Notes: a model not told the origin generated them from the letters alone. A stretch of 64,000 nt of DNA from Fundicoccus sp052116145 (GCF_052116145.1 NZ_JBQKLQ010000008.1:62001-126000), one strand, 5' to 3'. Positions 25,458 through 33,774 are shown, counted from the first letter of the stretch. Numbers and translations are program-made.

Positions 25458-25514
25458 CTATCTAAAGTAGCCGTAATAGAATGTTGAATTTTGTAATATT
25501 AATTGCTTAATCAT
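25458..25514 (-). CDS. Leader peptide 1 (18 residues, Tyr/Phe-rich C-terminus)
   Basis: A short ORF reads MIKQLILQNSTFYYGYFR-stop. It has an ATG with a GAGG site about eight bases upstream and begins about 40 bases after the promoter. Five of its last seven codons are aromatic (TTC TAT TAC GGC TAC TTT AGA TAG). Its stop codon directly abuts segment A of the downstream RNA switch. Leader peptide 2 has the same length (18 codons), the same ending YFR and the same 13-base sequence CTACTTTAGATAG. I infer ribosome stalling at Tyr/Phe codons as the sensing event. No Trp codon is present. Confidence 0.75.
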   Translation of the reverse strand: MIKQLILQNSTFYYGYFR

Positions 25515-25557
25515 TTTTATTCCTCGCTTTTAAAGGTTATATTTCTTCGTTAGATTT

Positions 25558-25586
25558 ATATTAAATTAGAAAACGGCTAATGTCAA
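25558..25586 (-). promoter_or_regulatory. Promoter of leader 1
   Basis: On the minus strand a perfect TTGACA (25586-25581), 17 bases, then TAATAT (25563-25558). A short CGGTT/AGCCG hairpin with a T-run overlaps it and could weakly end transcription from binding-protein copy 1. The second promoter lets copies 2-4 be expressed apart from copy 1. Confidence 0.78.
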
Positions 25587-25634
25587 CCGCTTTTTTTAAT
25601 CCTATTACTATCTTCTCATCTAAAACTAATCTTT

Positions 25635-26633
25635 CTACTCTGTTGGTGCTTTGATTGTCGTTGGATCCACCCCAATCGCTTCAGCGTATTCTTCATTAAT
25701 AATTAATTCTAATGTTTTTGCTTTTTCTACTGGAACAGTTGCAGGATCTAAGTCTTCTTCAATTATTCTTACGAGCATTTCAGCTGACTGTACGCCTAGT
25801 TCATAATAATCTAAACCAAAGGTTGCTAAACCATTTTCGATAATCATATCGTTTGAACCACCAATAACTGGTAAACCAGCTTCTTTAGCGATGTCTCCTA
25901 CCAATGGCATTGAAGATGCGATGTAATTGTCTGTTACTAAATAAATGCTATCGACTTCTTTCACTAGATTCCCCATCACTTGGCTAATATCATTCGTCGA
26001 AGTGATGGTCCCTAGGACAGCTTCTGCTCCGTGAGCTTCAATTTCTGGCACTGCAATATCGACTTGGTGTTGAGCGTTCACTTCACTTGAATTATAAATG
26101 ATGCCGACTTTCTTAGCATCTGGTGTAATCTCAAATAACATATCAATCTGTTGAGCAATAGGACCAATGTTCGTGGTTCCTGTTAAATTACGGCCTGGTT
26201 CTTCAAAGGAGTCCACTACACCCGCTCCTAAAGGATCTGCTACAGATGAGAAGATGATTGGTTTTTCCGTTGTTGCTCCTGCTAAAGATTGAGCAGTTGG
26301 TGTAGCAATTGCGAATAAATAATCATTATTATTCACTAAAGATTCACTCATCGATTGTAAATTTGCAATATCAGCATTGGCATTCATGTAATCAATCGTC
26401 AGATTTTCGCCTTCTACGTAACCTAACTCAGCCAGTCCATCTATAAACCCTTCACGGTTAGCATTTAATGAACCATGATCATTAAATTGAAAAATCCCTA
26501 CACTAATTGCTGCTTTAGCAGCATCTTCTTGAGCAAGGGCGACATGATTTGTTTGCGTATAAACACTAACTAAACTCGCAGCTGTTGCAAGAGTTGCCAT
26601 AACCATTTTTGAGTATTTGTATAATTTTTTCAT
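25635..26633 (-). CDS. ABC substrate-binding protein, COG2984/TrpX family (copy 1)
   Basis: The 332-residue paralogue has signal cleavage near ALA-QE (residue 35) and no lipobox. The core resembles copy 2 (ANREGFIDGLAELGYVEGEN, VTDNYIASSMPLVGDIA, GGSNDMIIENGLATFGLDYY). It is the first gene of the cluster, under its own promoter and attenuator leader 2. It is separated from copy 2 by the whole of leader 1. A GGGAGG site precedes the ATG. Streptococcal TrpX binds Trp, and related AroP binds aromatic amino acids, which is the basis of the inferred ligand class. Confidence 0.9.
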   Translation of the reverse strand: MKKLYKYSKMVMATLATAASLVSVYTQTNHVALAQEDAAKAAISVGIFQFNDHGSLNANREGFIDGLAELGYVEGENLTIDYMNANADIANLQSMSESLVNNNDYLFAIATPTAQSLAGATTEKPIIFSSVADPLGAGVVDSFEEPGRNLTGTTNIGPIAQQIDMLFEITPDAKKVGIIYNSSEVNAQHQVDIAVPEIEAHGAEAVLGTITSTNDISQVMGNLVKEVDSIYLVTDNYIASSMPLVGDIAKEAGLPVIGGSNDMIIENGLATFGLDYYELGVQSAEMLVRIIEEDLDPATVPVEKAKTLELIINEEYAEAIGVDPTTIKAPTE

Positions 26634-26678
26634 TATTATTCCTCCCAGAATATTGATAGCGTTCAGTAGTAAACCAAC

Positions 26679-26725
26679 AAAAAAAAGACCTAATTGGATT
26701 CGATTAAAATCCTAATTAGGTCTTT
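26679..26725 (-). terminator. Attenuator terminator of leader 2
   Basis: On the minus strand AAAGACCTAATTAGGATT pairs with AATCCAATTAGGTCTTT (small mismatch), followed by a T-run, about 45 bases before the gene start. It is closely similar to the leader 1 terminator, including the AGACCT/AGGTCT ends. Confidence 0.9.
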
Positions 26726-26895
26726 ATAACTGTTGCATAAGCCTCTAAAAATGGCTATACAGACGGTTACTCATTACAAGCCGCTCATAGATTTTAATCT
26801 TATCAGATTTATCTATGCGGGCATGTTTTTTAAACAACTCCTCATAGATACAAACTTTCGTTCTGTGTTTGTATCTATAAGTTCAGACACAAACA
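26726..26895 (-). promoter_or_regulatory. Leader 2: switchable pairing segments A-E
   Basis: The order is the same as in leader 1. A is GTGTTTGTGTCT (26896-26885, starting at the last base of the uORF stop). B is ATAGATACAAACAC (26878-26865). C is GTTTGTATCTATGAGGAG (26855-26838). D is CCGCATAGATA (26820-26810). E is GATTAAAATCTATGAGCGG (26799-26781). A:B and B:C are 12-bp stems. C:D is 8 bp. D:E pairs CCGC-ATAGAT with ATCTAT-GA-GCGG. E pairs over 10 bases with GATTTTAATC in the terminator (26711-26702). Loops differ from leader 1 while stems hold, which supports the pairings. Confidence 0.78.
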
Positions 26896-26952
26896 CTATC
26901 TAAAGTAGTTGTTAAAAAATCGTTTAGCTTGTAATAAGTAAGTCGTTTGCAT
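26896..26952 (-). CDS. Leader peptide 2 (18 residues, Phe/Tyr-rich C-terminus)
   Basis: A short ORF reads MQTTYLLQAKRFFNNYFR-stop, with a GAGG site eight bases before the ATG. The aromatic codons cluster at the end (TTT TTT AAC AAC TAC TTT AGA TAG), with another Tyr at codon 5. It has the same length as leader peptide 1 and the same last three residues, but otherwise only a few shared residues (Q, LLQ/ILQ, YFR). This is the pattern expected if the end of the peptide is under selection. As in leader 1, the stop codon touches the first switch segment. Confidence 0.75.
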   Translation of the reverse strand: MQTTYLLQAKRFFNNYFR

Positions 26953-26992
26953 AAAAGTTGCCTCATTTCATATTTTATAGGTTTATTTGATA

Positions 26993-27020
26993 ATTATAGT
27001 CTAAAGTGTATTCTTCTCAA
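26993..27020 (-). promoter_or_regulatory. Promoter of leader 2
   Basis: On the minus strand TTGAGA (27020-27015), 16 bases, TATAAT (26998-26993). An overlapping TTGACT at 27026-27021 is too far away (22 bases). The start would lie near 26986, giving a 5' leader of about 350 bases. Confidence 0.72.
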
Positions 27021-27070
27021 AGTCAAGCTGAATTTTAACCAAATTATCATTTAACGAAAATAATCGTTAG

Positions 27071-27799
27071 TTAATCAAGTAAATTCGTTTTATCGTTAGT
27101 TTCATCGCCCATCATATTTAAATCAAAGCTTTCAGCTAAATTTGGTCGATTTTCCTCTTGGTAACCTAAATAAGTCACCGCAAAATCTTTTACTCTTGCG
27201 AATACTTCCCTTACTTCACGGTATACACGACTCGACTTTGAATCAGGAGCCGGCACACCTACCGCATCGATCCCTAATCCTCTAGCAAGCATTAACGCGC
27301 GCGAAAGATGATAGCCTTGTGTCACGATAATGACTTTATCTTCACCGATGACATTCTTTAAACGATACAAACTATCATATGTCGAATAACCTGCATGATC
27401 TAAAAACAGTTGATTACTCGGCAAACCTTGTTCAATTAAATAGTCTTTCATGACAGCCACTTCATTGTAATATTGATCCCGGTGGTCGCCACTCATAATA
27501 AATTGCTTATCTGGTGCAACTTCAAATAAAGTGGCTGCTTGATCCAGTCTTTGTTTTAATATTTGGCTCGGTTCGGCATTATCAACAACTCCTGCGCCTA
27601 ATACAATCACTGGCACGTCCTCAGCAATAAACTCACTTTCGACTAATTCATCAATCGAAAGCATTGATTGATAGGTCGTACCAATCGTGAATAAATTGAT
27701 TAACAGTAGGATACTCATAAATAATGTGATTGCTAAAAGGATGAGTTGTATCAATCGTTTTATACCTGTGCCAATCACTTTTACCAATCTCAACATCAT
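27071..27799 (-). CDS. SanA/YdcF-like DUF218 membrane-anchored protein
   Basis: About 242 residues. One membrane helix near the N-terminus (LIQLILLAITLFMSILLLI) is followed by a DUF218 domain with PVIVLGAGV, FIMSGDHRDQYYNEVAVMKDYL, and ITVTQGYH-like VIIVTQGYHLSRALMLARGLG. The family includes SanA, linked to envelope barrier function in enterobacteria, but its reaction is unknown. The ATG at 27799 has AAGGAG eight bases upstream. The longer in-frame reading to 27919 has no good site. It runs in the same direction as ilvE, 190 bases downstream of it, just before the importer cluster. Confidence 0.82.
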   Translation of the reverse strand: MMLRLVKVIGTGIKRLIQLILLAITLFMSILLLINLFTIGTTYQSMLSIDELVESEFIAEDVPVIVLGAGVVDNAEPSQILKQRLDQAATLFEVAPDKQFIMSGDHRDQYYNEVAVMKDYLIEQGLPSNQLFLDHAGYSTYDSLYRLKNVIGEDKVIIVTQGYHLSRALMLARGLGIDAVGVPAPDSKSSRVYREVREVFARVKDFAVTYLGYQEENRPNLAESFDLNMMGDETNDKTNLLD

Positions 27800-27988
27800 T
27801 ATATCTCCTTGTTCATACAAAATAATTTTGACAATATGATTTATGGTATCAGTCATCCTAGCGTTCTGCAATTTATTTTGAAGTCCTTTTAAAAAACTTA
27901 ACCTTTTGATTTTCTCCACTTGTCTGTTCTAACAAGTACGAGACGCCATCAAATAGGGCCTAAGACCGCTTTGACTACTAAAGTCATC

Positions 27989-29023
27989 CTAGCACTCAAC
28001 CTTTTGAACCCAACCCTCTGGTGCTTCTACATCTCCAAATTGAATACCGACTAATTCATCATATAAACGACGTGTAATGGGCCCTACTTCTGTTTCAGAA
28101 TGGAAGACATAGATTTCTTTCCCATAGGTAATTGAACCTATGGGCGAAATAACGGCTGCCGTTCCCATTGCCCCAGCTTCTGAAAATTCAGCTAAATCAG
28201 TCACATAGACATCCGTTTCAATAGCTTCCATGCCTAATCGCTCACGTGCAATCTCCAGCAAGGAATACTTGGTAATACTTGGTAAAATCGAAGGGGATTT
28301 CGGTGTTACTAACTGCTTATCCTTGGTAATCGCAAAAAAATTGGCTGCACCGACTTCTTCAATCTTAGTTTTAGTGGCTGGGTCTAAAAAGATTGCATCT
28401 GCATAACCATTATCTTTTGCTATCTTACTGGCTATGTTCCCTGCGGCATAATTGCCTCCCACCTTAGCGGCGCCCGTTCCGTTAGGAGCGGCACGGTCAA
28501 AGTCACTAATAAGGAACTTAAAGGGTTGTAAGCCACCTTTAAAATAAGGCCCCACAGGTGTAACAAAAATCGCAAAAATATATTCCTCAGCTGGTTTAAC
28601 ACCGACAACATCCCCCACCCCGATTAAAAATGGACGGATGTATAAAGTCGCCCCACTTTCATAAGGTGGCACCCATTCAGCATTCGCTTTAACAATCTCA
28701 TGAACCGCCTTAATAAACGCCTCTTTAGGATAAGGCGCCATTAATAATCTTTCGGCTGAGGCAATCATACGATCAGCATTTTGATCTGGTCTAAATAGTT
28801 GAATTTCACCCTTTTTCGTTCGATAAGCTTTTAGCCCTTCAAAACAAGCTTGTCCATAATGAAAGACAGGCGATGCCTCACTAATACTAATGTGTTTACT
28901 TGCTTCAATTTCTCCTTCGCTCCATTGCCCGTCTTTATAATACGCACGGAAGCTTTTTCCTGTATCGATATAACCAAAATCTAATGTTTCCCATTGAATT
29001 GTTTCGGGAGCTATTTCTAACAT
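27989..29023 (-). CDS. ilvE: Branched-chain amino acid aminotransferase
   Basis: The 344-residue PLP enzyme transfers amino groups between Leu/Ile/Val and 2-oxoglutarate. Class IV features are FHYGQACFEGLKAYR at about 56-70, the Schiff-base lysine in GTGAAKVGGNYA (about 183-194), and FSEAGAMGTAAVISPIG near the C-terminus. The length fits bacterial BCAT of the larger, Firmicute type. It starts at an ATG after AAGAAGG. It is separated by terminators from the ABC exporter upstream and stands alone. No T-box is present in its short leader. Confidence 0.94.
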   Translation of the reverse strand: MLEIAPETIQWETLDFGYIDTGKSFRAYYKDGQWSEGEIEASKHISISEASPVFHYGQACFEGLKAYRTKKGEIQLFRPDQNADRMIASAERLLMAPYPKEAFIKAVHEIVKANAEWVPPYESGATLYIRPFLIGVGDVVGVKPAEEYIFAIFVTPVGPYFKGGLQPFKFLISDFDRAAPNGTGAAKVGGNYAAGNIASKIAKDNGYADAIFLDPATKTKIEEVGAANFFAITKDKQLVTPKSPSILPSITKYSLLEIARERLGMEAIETDVYVTDLAEFSEAGAMGTAAVISPIGSITYGKEIYVFHSETEVGPITRRLYDELVGIQFGDVEAPEGWVQKVEC

Positions 29024-29052
29024 GTTAAAACCTTCTTTCTAGGTTGTGATAC

Positions 29053-29092
29053 AAAAAGGACCGCACTAGCTTAAGAAGCATAGGATGCGGTC
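29053..29092 (-). terminator. Terminator after the ABC exporter, before ilvE
   Basis: On the minus strand GACCGCA pairs with TGCGGTC, with a long loop, and is followed by CTTTTTG. It lies about 30 bases before the ilvE start, so it ends upstream transcription. It may also modulate ilvE, but no antiterminator was found. Confidence 0.78.
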
Positions 29093-29212
29093 ATGTTTTA
29101 TAAATATGCGGTTTTGAAAACTTTTGACCATTGCGCACATTGATGAATCAATTTTATTCTTTCATCAAGCAACTGTCAATCTAATCAAACTCTCATTTTA
29201 AAAGTCTGTTAT

Positions 29213-31048
29213 TTATGTTGTAGCAAACTGACTATTGTATAGGTTAGCATAACGGCCATCTTTGGCGATAAGCATCTCATGATTTCCTTGTTCAACAATG
29301 TCACCTTGCTCCATATATAGAATTAAGTCGGCATCTTTAATCGTCGATAAGCGGTGAGCGATAACGAAACTCGTCCGCCCTTTCATTAATTCATCCATTG
29401 CCTCTTGAATTAAAATCTCGGTACGTGTGTCAACCGAACTTGTCGCTTCATCTAAAATCAGAATTGGGCGATCGGCTAAAATTGCACGCGCAATCGTTAA
29501 TAATTGTTTCTGACCTTGCGAGACGTTAGACGCTTCTTCGTTAATTTCAAATTTGTAAGCACCAGGTAATTGCTTAATAAAATGATGAACTCGAGCCGCT
29601 TTGGCTGCTTCTATAACTTCCTCATCAGTAGCATCCAAACGTCCATAACGAATGTTCTCTAGAATGCTACCTTTGAATAACCAAGTGTCTTGCAATACCA
29701 TGGCCATCGCTTGTTGATAACTTTGACGGCTAAACTGATTAGTCGGTTGGTTATCCACTAGTATCGAACCATTATCGACGTCATAGAAACGCATCAATAA
29801 TTTGACGACTGTTGTTTTCCCTGCACCGGTCGGTCCTACTAAAGCAACCTTTTGACCTGGTTTCACACGTGCACTGAAATCATTAATAATCGTTTGATCT
29901 GGATTGTAACCAAAGGCTACATGATCGAACTGAATTTCACCTTTAACTTGAGAAACATCTAAGATATCTCCTTCTGTTTGACTCTCTTCATCTTCATCTA
30001 AGAATTCAAAGACACGCTCTCCAGCCGCAGCCATCGTTTGCATCATTGAAACAATTTGAGCCAGTTGAGAGATTGGTTGCGTGAAACGGTTGACGTATTG
30101 CGTGAAGGCTTGAATATCACCAACGTTCATTGCGCCAATCATGACCATGTAAGCTCCAACAAGTACGACAGCCACATAACCTAAACTACCTAAAAAGCGC
30201 ATGAATGGGAATAGAACACCTGAAAAGAATTGAGACTTCCAGGCTGATTCTTTTAACTTCTCATTTTCAATCAAGAATTCTGCTAAGGTACGCTCTTCTT
30301 GGTTATATGCTTTAACAATTTGGTGACCCGAGTATACTTCTTCAACTTGTCCGTTAATGACACCAACAGATTTTTGTTGTGAACGGAAGTAACGTTGCGA
30401 ACGATTCATAATAAAACGAATGACCGCAAAACTAATCGGAACAATCATCATCACAACAATCGCTAAGACCCAGTTCATACTTAACATAATACCGGCAATA
30501 CCAACCATTGTTAATACGGAGGTTAATAATTGGGTCACACCTTGACTCAAGGATTGGCCCAATGTATCCACATCGTTGTTGATACGCGATAACACTTCAC
30601 CGTAGGGACGCGATTCAAAATAACTCATCGGCATACGGTCGATTTTGGCAATCATATTCTTTCTTAAATCATAAGTCACTGTTTCCGTTACAGTTGTCAT
30701 TATAAACCCTTGTAAGGCTCCAAAAATAGAACTTACAACATACAAGAACAACACAAATAACAGAATGCGACCAATCGCAGTATAGTCGATGCTTCCGGTT
30801 CCTTGCGTTTGTCTGACGATACCGTTAAATAATTCTGTGGTAGCTCCTCCTAAGGTTTTAGGACCAAGGATACTGAAGATGACTGATAAAACAGTCGTCA
30901 GAAGCACTAGGATCATTTTCCATTTATGAGAGAAAATTTCTCGCCCAATTCGCCAAATACTTGACATAAAGTTTTTTGGTTTGCCACCAACATTCTGTTG
31001 ACGCGAACCAGGTCCAACCGCTTTTTTTGGTTCATTTTCTTTTGACAT
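29213..31048 (-). CDS. ABC exporter half-transporter, consensus Walker B subunit
   Basis: The 611-residue protein has six membrane helices (about 40-330) and a nucleotide-binding domain with Walker A GPTGAGKTT, signature NVSQGQKQLLTIARA and Walker B ILILDEATSSVD. Its catalytic Glu is intact but its signature is non-standard (SQGQ). This complements the partner encoded just upstream, as in heterodimeric multidrug exporters (LmrCD, BmrCD, TM287/288). The gene starts two bases after the partner's stop. Drug or lipid export is likely, with the substrate unknown. Confidence 0.92.
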   Translation of the reverse strand: MSKENEPKKAVGPGSRQQNVGGKPKNFMSSIWRIGREIFSHKWKMILVLLTTVLSVIFSILGPKTLGGATTELFNGIVRQTQGTGSIDYTAIGRILLFVLFLYVVSSIFGALQGFIMTTVTETVTYDLRKNMIAKIDRMPMSYFESRPYGEVLSRINNDVDTLGQSLSQGVTQLLTSVLTMVGIAGIMLSMNWVLAIVVMMIVPISFAVIRFIMNRSQRYFRSQQKSVGVINGQVEEVYSGHQIVKAYNQEERTLAEFLIENEKLKESAWKSQFFSGVLFPFMRFLGSLGYVAVVLVGAYMVMIGAMNVGDIQAFTQYVNRFTQPISQLAQIVSMMQTMAAAGERVFEFLDEDEESQTEGDILDVSQVKGEIQFDHVAFGYNPDQTIINDFSARVKPGQKVALVGPTGAGKTTVVKLLMRFYDVDNGSILVDNQPTNQFSRQSYQQAMAMVLQDTWLFKGSILENIRYGRLDATDEEVIEAAKAARVHHFIKQLPGAYKFEINEEASNVSQGQKQLLTIARAILADRPILILDEATSSVDTRTEILIQEAMDELMKGRTSFVIAHRLSTIKDADLILYMEQGDIVEQGNHEMLIAKDGRYANLYNSQFATT

Positions 31049-31050
31049 GC

Positions 31051-33270
31051 TTATTCCTCCAATCCTAATTGAGATGAATCACTCTTTTGTGATCGGGCTT
31101 CTACTCGTTCATTCCCTTTAATCTCTTGTTCATCTAACTCTGCTTGAGAGAGTTGAGAAGTTGCAATTTGACGATACACAGCTGAATTAACCATCAATTC
31201 ATTATGAGTCCCAATTCCTTCAATAACCCCTTCATCTAAAACTATAATCTTTTCAGCGTCCAGAATCGTACTAATTCTTTGTGCAACAATAATGGTTGTC
31301 ACATCAGAAATTTTTTCTTTTAACGTTTGTCTTAATGAAGCATCTGTACGATAGTCTAGGGCAGAGAAACTGTCATCAAAAATGAGTATTTTTGGTTGTT
31401 TAGCAATCGCTCGAGCAATCGATAATCGTTGTTTTTGACCGCCGGAAACGTTCGTCCCTCCTTGAGAAATGGAAGAACTATATCCTTCATCTTTTTGTTC
31501 AATAAATTCAGTTGCATGCGCGATTTCTGCTGCTTCTTTTAATGCCTCTTCTGACAGAGACTCTACACCATACGAAATATTACTGCGAATATCCCCTGAG
31601 AAAAGAACTCCTTTTTGAGGAACGAAACCGATTATTGCACGTAATTGCTTTTGACTTAATTGACGGATATCCACCCCATCAATTAAAATTGCCCCTTCTG
31701 TTGGGTCGTAAAAACGCATTAATAGACTAAGCAAGGTTGATTTTCCGCTACCCGTACTACCAATAATTGCGGTTGTTTCACCTTTTTTAGCAGTAAAATT
31801 AATGTCTTTCAATGTTTCCTCTTCAGAATCTTGGAAACTGAAGGTCACATTATCAAACGTTACTTCACCTTTAACGTCCTCAAGTACAGCTGGTTCAACA
31901 GGATCTGCAATGGATAAAGGTTTATCCAACACTTCTTGAATACGACCTGCTGAAATTAACGCACGTGGTATTTGCATCGACATTAATGAGAACATTAAGA
32001 ATGAGAAAATCACTTGCATTGTGTAGGTAATGAAAGCCATCATTTCCCCTACTTGCATTTCGCCTGCACCAATACGACTTCCAGCTACCCAAACAATTAA
32101 GACCGAAATAGCATTGGCAATCAACATCATCGTTGGCATCATTAGGGACATCGTGCGACCAACAAATAGGAAGGTATTTCTGAGATCAGTATTTCCTCCA
32201 TCAAAACGTTCGCTCTCTTTGTCTTGGCGGCCAAAGGCACGAATGACTTGTAAACCTGTTAAGATTTCACGTGCTAATAAGTTTACACGGTCAATTAGTT
32301 GTTGTAACATCTTAAATCTTGGCATTGTCAGTTTGAAAAGTATCGCTACTAAAATTCCGATTAAAGTAACGGCTAATACCAACACCCAAGCCATGCTAAA
32401 GTGTGTTGTAAAAATAGTAAAGACTCCAAACATTGCAAGAATTGGAGAGAAGATAATCACTCTCAACAGTAGTGTGACGATTAATTGTAACTGTTGAATA
32501 TCATTAGTGCTTCGAGTAATTAACGAGGCAGTAGAAAATTCACCCATCTCGTTTTGCGAAAATGTTAACACTTTACTGAATATTTTGTCTCTTAAATCAT
32601 AACCAACCTCAGCACCAACAATTGATGCTAGATAAAAGGCTAAGGCTGCTGAGCCGAATGTTATCAAAGCGATTAGTAACATCGTTGCTCCTTCTCGGAA
32701 CAAGTAATCTATTTTAACTGCATCTGCATCGTTACCTGTCGCAATATATTCAGAAATCACTAGTTGAATCCCCGCATTACGAACGGCAGACTCGCCTAGA
32801 ACTTCTAATTCTGGCACGATGGCTTCACGCATACTCGTCACAGCATCCGCGTCTCCAGCTACTTGACTAATCATCTGCTTAGCTTGGGTCGCTTCTGTTT
32901 CTGGTAAAGTACTGATCGTTTGTAAAATCGCTAACGGTAAAGAAAAATTGCTTTCCAACGTTTCAAAATCATCTGTAGAAACACTGTCTACATCAACTAA
33001 ACTATAATGGCCCTCATCATTAACTGCATAGTTTTCTTCAAGCACTTCACGTTCTTGCGGTAACATCACAGCTGAAAGATAATGATGGGTTTCTTCTGTT
33101 AATTCTAATGGCACAGCGTGCTCAAAACCACTATTCTGAATCCCAGTGTCAACTAAATTTGACGTATGGCTTGGTAATAAAATGGTTGTATAGGCTTGGA
33201 CAATATGGGCAATTAAAATAATGGCAATATATTTCCAATGCGGTTTCAGTTGTACTAATAAATACTTCAT
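31051..33270 (-). CDS. ABC exporter half-transporter with extracellular insert and degenerate Walker B
   Basis: The 739-residue protein has the exporter fold plus an insert of about 130-150 residues between the first two membrane helices (about residues 40-185), rich in Glu/Asp and predicted outside the cell. Its nucleotide domain has Walker A GSTGSGKST, a good signature NVSGGQKQRLSIARA, but Walker B ILIFDDSFSALD, where Asp replaces the catalytic Glu. Such a subunit holds the degenerate site of a heterodimer with the next gene. It is 18 bases after marR. A soluble tail at the C-terminus (QSDSSQLGLEE) is acidic. Confidence 0.92.
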   Translation of the reverse strand: MKYLLVQLKPHWKYIAIILIAHIVQAYTTILLPSHTSNLVDTGIQNSGFEHAVPLELTEETHHYLSAVMLPQEREVLEENYAVNDEGHYSLVDVDSVSTDDFETLESNFSLPLAILQTISTLPETEATQAKQMISQVAGDADAVTSMREAIVPELEVLGESAVRNAGIQLVISEYIATGNDADAVKIDYLFREGATMLLIALITFGSAALAFYLASIVGAEVGYDLRDKIFSKVLTFSQNEMGEFSTASLITRSTNDIQQLQLIVTLLLRVIIFSPILAMFGVFTIFTTHFSMAWVLVLAVTLIGILVAILFKLTMPRFKMLQQLIDRVNLLAREILTGLQVIRAFGRQDKESERFDGGNTDLRNTFLFVGRTMSLMMPTMMLIANAISVLIVWVAGSRIGAGEMQVGEMMAFITYTMQVIFSFLMFSLMSMQIPRALISAGRIQEVLDKPLSIADPVEPAVLEDVKGEVTFDNVTFSFQDSEEETLKDINFTAKKGETTAIIGSTGSGKSTLLSLLMRFYDPTEGAILIDGVDIRQLSQKQLRAIIGFVPQKGVLFSGDIRSNISYGVESLSEEALKEAAEIAHATEFIEQKDEGYSSSISQGGTNVSGGQKQRLSIARAIAKQPKILIFDDSFSALDYRTDASLRQTLKEKISDVTTIIVAQRISTILDAEKIIVLDEGVIEGIGTHNELMVNSAVYRQIATSQLSQAELDEQEIKGNERVEARSQKSDSSQLGLEE

Positions 33271-33288
33271 AAATTTACACCTCTTCTT

Positions 33289-33750
33289 TTACTTATTACT
33301 TTTATTGACAGTCTCTGCCAAGGTTTCACCTATTGCTTGATATATTTTATCCCCCGTTTCAAAGAAGGCAAGCACTTCTTCTTCACCAACTTTATTCAAA
33401 GATTCATTCATCAAGTTATAAATAATCGCATTTGCTTTGGTGATTTCTTCGCTTCCTAAGGCTGTTAATTCTATAAAGGAATTACGGCGATCATCTTCAT
33501 CGATTTCACGCACAATCCACTGCTTGGCTTCTACATTTTTTACTGTCCGCGAAATAGCCGGACTAGACAGTTTTAGTTCCTGTGCGATTTGAGATAGAGT
33601 TAAGCGATGATTTTGCATTTGACAATTATTTATTTTTCTCAATAAAATATACTCACTTTTCGACATCATAGGCAGTAGGTCCCAATTGGCTACACGAGCC
33701 ATATTATAGAATAATTGGAACATCTTCTGTGCTAAGTCATTCTCTATCAT
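33289..33750 (-). CDS. MarR family regulator of the ABC exporter
   Basis: The 153-residue protein has a winged helix at about 45-110 (LTLSQIAQELKLSSPAISRTVKNVEAKQWIVREIDEDDRRN) containing the DxRxx wing. First in the operon with the two exporter genes, it is likely a repressor relieved by a transported compound. A 20-base inverted repeat overlaps the start of the transcript. The ATG follows AAAGGTG. Confidence 0.9.
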   Translation of the reverse strand: MIENDLAQKMFQLFYNMARVANWDLLPMMSKSEYILLRKINNCQMQNHRLTLSQIAQELKLSSPAISRTVKNVEAKQWIVREIDEDDRRNSFIELTALGSEEITKANAIIYNLMNESLNKVGEEEVLAFFETGDKIYQAIGETLAETVNKSNK

Positions 33751-33774
33751 ATTTTCATCACCTTTATAAATTAT

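Noticed and set aside
25249..26992. T-box riboswitches for the two importer leaders
   Set aside because: T-boxes are expected for amino acid transporters in this order, but neither leader has the AGGGTGGTACCGCG antiterminator sequence or a Stem I pattern. The uORF-based explanation fits better.
29053..29092. Regulated attenuator of ilvE
   Set aside because: The hairpin lies after the ABC exporter and no alternative pairing or uORF was found, so an ordinary terminator is more likely.
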